DNA from: Sedimentisphaerales bacterium
Lineage (GTDB): Bacteria; Planctomycetota; Phycisphaerae; Sedimentisphaerales; SG8-4
Length of the DNA: 18,313 nt
Assembly (NCBI GenBank): GCA_016932895.1
Contig: JAFGCA010000583.1
Coordinates: 1-18,313, forward strand
Reading direction: 5' to 3'
The translations under genes and the position numbers were made by a program. Positions 16,595 to 18,313 of the stretch are shown here, piece after piece. How positions within the stretch are numbered: position 1 is the stretch's first letter; every line of letters begins with the position of its first letter. Below the pieces are notes generated by a model. The model was not told where the DNA came from. It ran no database searches and saw nothing but the letters and a program-made list of their open reading frames with translations.

Positions 16595-17665
16595 ATGTGC
16601 GAACAAGGCAGGGCGAACGACGGCAGGGTGTCGCGACGGACGTTTTTAGCGGCGTCCGCTGCGGTCACGGCGGGAATGATCGAATCGGAGGGCTTGTGCG
16701 GCCCCATTGATGGTGAGGAGAAGACATCGATGTCAGATAACGTACGCGAGAAGCTCCTGGAGTGTCTGGGCGGTCCGTGGCCGGAACCGTGCGCGCTGCG
16801 GCCTGTGATTCGCGAGACGATGCGCAAGGAAGGGTACCGGATCGAAGCGGTGACCTACGAGGCCGAGCCCGATGATCGCATCCCGGCGTTGCTGTTGGTG
16901 CCCGACGGAATCGACGCGGCCCACCCGGCGCCGGCGGTGGCGCTTTGGCACCAGCACAACGGCGAGTATCACCTGGGCAAAAGCGAGCCGGCCGGACTGG
17001 CGGGCAATCCGATGCACCATACCGGTGCGGCGCTCGCCAGGGAAGGATTCGTGGTCCTCTGTCCCGACGCCCTCTGCTTTGAGGAACGACAAAGCGACGA
17101 CCTCCGGGGCGGCCAGTTCGAGCGGTTCGAGTTCCTCCGCTACGTCGTCGCCGGCAAGTGCATGGCGTGGAAGAACATCCTCGACATGCGCCGGGCGGTG
17201 GACTACCTCTGTTCGCGGCCCGAGGTCAAAGCCGACCGCATTGGCTGCTACGGCCATTCCATGGGCTCGACCCATACCTGGCTCGTCGGGCCCTGGGAGC
17301 CCCGGCTCGTATGCCTCGTCGGCAATTGCTGTCTGCCCACCTATGCCGCCATTCACCGCACGCACATCCTGCACTGTTTCCCGAACTTCGTCCCGGGATG
17401 GTCCCGGTACGGCGACACCCCCGACATTGCCGGTCTGATCGCCCCGAGGGCCCTGCATCTGAATTTCGGCGAGCGGGACGAGGGCAGCCCCATCCGCGAG
17501 GTGCGCGAGGCCGTCATGACCATTGCCCGCGCGTACGAAAGGGCCGGTGTGACCGGACATTTCAGCTACTATATCGAAGAAAACGCCGGCCACGTCCTTT
17601 CAGAAGAAATGTGGAGACGCACGCACCGGTGGTTCCAGACACACCTATCATCCGGCGCCACGTAG
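16595..17665 (+). CDS. Tat-exported alpha/beta hydrolase (dienelactone hydrolase / acetyl esterase-like)
   Basis: This 356-residue protein has a twin-arginine signal (S13-R-R-T-F-L18, then AASAAVTAG), so folded export is expected. The hydrolase domain runs from about 60 to 350. The nucleophile elbow is G-H-S222-M-G, the acid is probably D295 (NFGERDEGSP), and the base is H333 (NAGHVLSEEM). The strand 'IPALLLVPDG' followed by 'PAVALWHQHNGEYHLGK' and the long insert before the elbow resemble the planctomycete-rich esterases annotated as dienelactone hydrolase or acetylxylan esterase. The substrate is unknown. ATG 16595 has only a weak ribosome site (GTGGGAA, 16581-16587). An internal ATG at 16730 has a strong GAGGAG 9 bases upstream and would give a 311-residue cytoplasmic form without the signal. 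Confidence 0.9.
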   Translation: MCEQGRANDGRVSRRTFLAASAAVTAGMIESEGLCGPIDGEEKTSMSDNVREKLLECLGGPWPEPCALRPVIRETMRKEGYRIEAVTYEAEPDDRIPALLLVPDGIDAAHPAPAVALWHQHNGEYHLGKSEPAGLAGNPMHHTGAALAREGFVVLCPDALCFEERQSDDLRGGQFERFEFLRYVVAGKCMAWKNILDMRRAVDYLCSRPEVKADRIGCYGHSMGSTHTWLVGPWEPRLVCLVGNCCLPTYAAIHRTHILHCFPNFVPGWSRYGDTPDIAGLIAPRALHLNFGERDEGSPIREVREAVMTIARAYERAGVTGHFSYYIEENAGHVLSEEMWRRTHRWFQTHLSSGAT

Positions 17666-17710
17666 AACCCGGGCCGATTCGCTTGAATATGCGGCTGCCT
17701 TGCCCTGCGC

Positions 17711-17929
17711 TTACGCTGATAACACCTGGATTTGCGTGGGGAGCTTGTTGAGGATCAGTTCTTTCAGGTTGAGCTTCTTGCTGGCATTGTCAATATCGAT
17801 GCCTACGAGGTCCCCCTGTGCATCGTAGTCGAGCACAACACCCTCCGAAACCTCCTTGCTCTCGGTACTCGAACGGTCGGCCAAGTCGATATACAACGAA
17901 TCGGTATCAGGATAGTAATTCAATTTCAT
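17711..17929 (-). CDS. DUF2283 domain protein
   Basis: This 72-residue protein reads MKLNYYPDTDSLYIDLADR, then SSTESKEVSEGVVLDYDAQGDLVGIDIDNASK. These are the defining strands of DUF2283 (Y-D..D-L-Y...; ..G...D.D..G...G.EI..AS). The fold is a small beta sheet with a helix; the function is not established. Its start overlaps the last four bases of the upstream gene (17926-17929), so the two are translationally coupled. DUF2283 genes often sit beside a small partner gene of the DUF4258 or similar kind, in pairs that resemble toxin-antitoxin modules, but activity has not been shown to my knowledge. Confidence 0.9.
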   Translation of the reverse strand: MKLNYYPDTDSLYIDLADRSSTESKEVSEGVVLDYDAQGDLVGIDIDNASKKLNLKELILNKLPTQIQVLSA

Positions 17930-18165
17930 GGCCTGAATCTCCCGTCGGGGAACGCGTTGTGGATGGTCCTCTTGTCCTTTAGCGTTATCACGCGAAGCAC
18001 GCGGCCCTCCAGTTCATCTACCGTTCCCCAGAAGCGATATCGATTGTTCTCTTGTTCCTCAACTCGCAGCGGCTTCTCGAGAACCCTAATGCACCACTCT
18101 TTCTTGAGATAAGGGCGTTTACGTACCACTTCTCTTTCGAAGTATGTGGTAAATGCATACTCCAT
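17926..18165 (-). CDS. Small DUF4258-like partner of the DUF2283 protein
   Basis: The 79-residue protein reads MEYAFTTYFEREVVRKRPYLKKEWCIRVLEKP, then 'RYRFWGTVDELEGRVLRVITLKDKRTIHNAFPDGRF'. The arrangement (basic helices, then strands ending 'LRVIT..D..TIHNAFPD') recalls the RelE/BrnT-like small folds used by DUF4258 and related proteins, and it is the usual companion of DUF2283. It is the upstream gene of the pair and overlaps the next by four bases. No Shine-Dalgarno precedes the ATG; instead a perfect palindrome lies 3 bases upstream, so the mRNA may be leaderless or start very near the ATG. A toxin-like role is inferred from gene pairing only. Confidence 0.85.
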   Translation of the reverse strand: MEYAFTTYFEREVVRKRPYLKKEWCIRVLEKPLRVEEQENNRYRFWGTVDELEGRVLRVITLKDKRTIHNAFPDGRFRP

Positions 18166-18168
18166 AAC

Positions 18169-18184
18169 GATATGTTACCATATC
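18169..18184. promoter_or_regulatory. Palindrome at the start of the DUF2283 pair
   Basis: GATATG-TTAC-CATATC is a perfect inverted repeat with 6-base arms, ending 3 bases before the ATG of the minus-strand pair. It overlaps where a -10 element (TATGGT on the minus strand) would lie. An autoregulatory operator is the likely reading, by analogy with toxin-antitoxin operons. Confidence 0.45.
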
Positions 18185-18264
18185 TTTGTGTGGGACGCCA
18201 TCGAAACCTGCGGTCTCATTGCTCTTGCCGTCACCGAGGTCTGCGACCTGTGCTCGCCTCGATG

Positions 18265-18313
18265 TCAGTCGCCGCCGATGAGGTCTCCGAGTCCGCCGAG
18301 GATGGAGCCTTCG
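18265..18313 (-). CDS. C-terminal fragment of an unidentified protein
   Basis: On the minus strand a frame enters from the window edge and reads E-G-S-I-L-G-G-L-G-D-L-I-G-G-D before a TGA (18265-18267). The regular Gly/Leu pattern and codon choice look like coding sequence, but 15 residues are too few for any identification. The interval 18186-18264 holds no gene that I can support. Confidence 0.35.
   Translation of the reverse strand, partial: EGSILGGLGDLIGGD

Overview
The window is GC-rich bacterial DNA with compact genes. The protein types suggest a free-living, probably anaerobic or microaerophilic member of the Planctomycetota (Phycisphaerae-like). The clues are a secreted right-handed beta-helix protein with a PKD-like tail, a secreted concanavalin-like protein, a Tat-exported esterase, an EpsC-type serine acetyltransferase, NifU/NifS used without any nitrogenase gene in view, and a four-helix-bundle (23S rRNA intervening-sequence type) protein gene. 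This placement is inferred from gene content only; no rRNA or other phylogenetic marker is present.

Layout. Positions 1-314 hold the end of a BioY-like biotin transporter gene and a tRNA-Gln(CUG) with its own promoter. Positions 366-4031 hold two secreted proteins, separated by a terminator and a structured-looking leader. Positions 4059-7571 hold exodeoxyribonuclease III (minus strand), a 43-residue entericidin-like lipoprotein with a clear promoter, and a large minus-strand GT4 glycosyltransferase fused to an alpha-barrel domain. A 370-bp divergent regulatory region (7572-7940) separates the latter from the main operon.

The main operon (7941-15052) reads rrf2 - cysK - serine acetyltransferase - nadA - metY - [four-helix-bundle unit] - nifU - nifS. 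It links sulfide capture (O-acetylserine to cysteine, O-acetylhomoserine to homocysteine), cysteine desulfuration and Fe-S cluster assembly with an Fe-S client enzyme (quinolinate synthase). A cysteine-bearing Rrf2 regulator heads it, presumably sensing Fe-S or cysteine status. After it come a class I PPK2 polyphosphate kinase, a small three-helix membrane protein, a Tat-exported alpha/beta hydrolase, a minus-strand overlapping pair of small proteins (DUF2283 plus partner) with a palindrome at its start, and the last residues of another minus-strand gene.

The most unusual structure is at 12559-13009. A four-helix-bundle gene of the 23S rRNA intervening-sequence family, now frameshifted, lies between complementary arrays of 14-bp repeats. 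The left array contains the metY stop codon and the right array ends on the base before the nifU ATG. This is the layout of an rRNA intervening sequence (complementary termini around a four-helix-bundle ORF), but placed inside a protein-coding operon.
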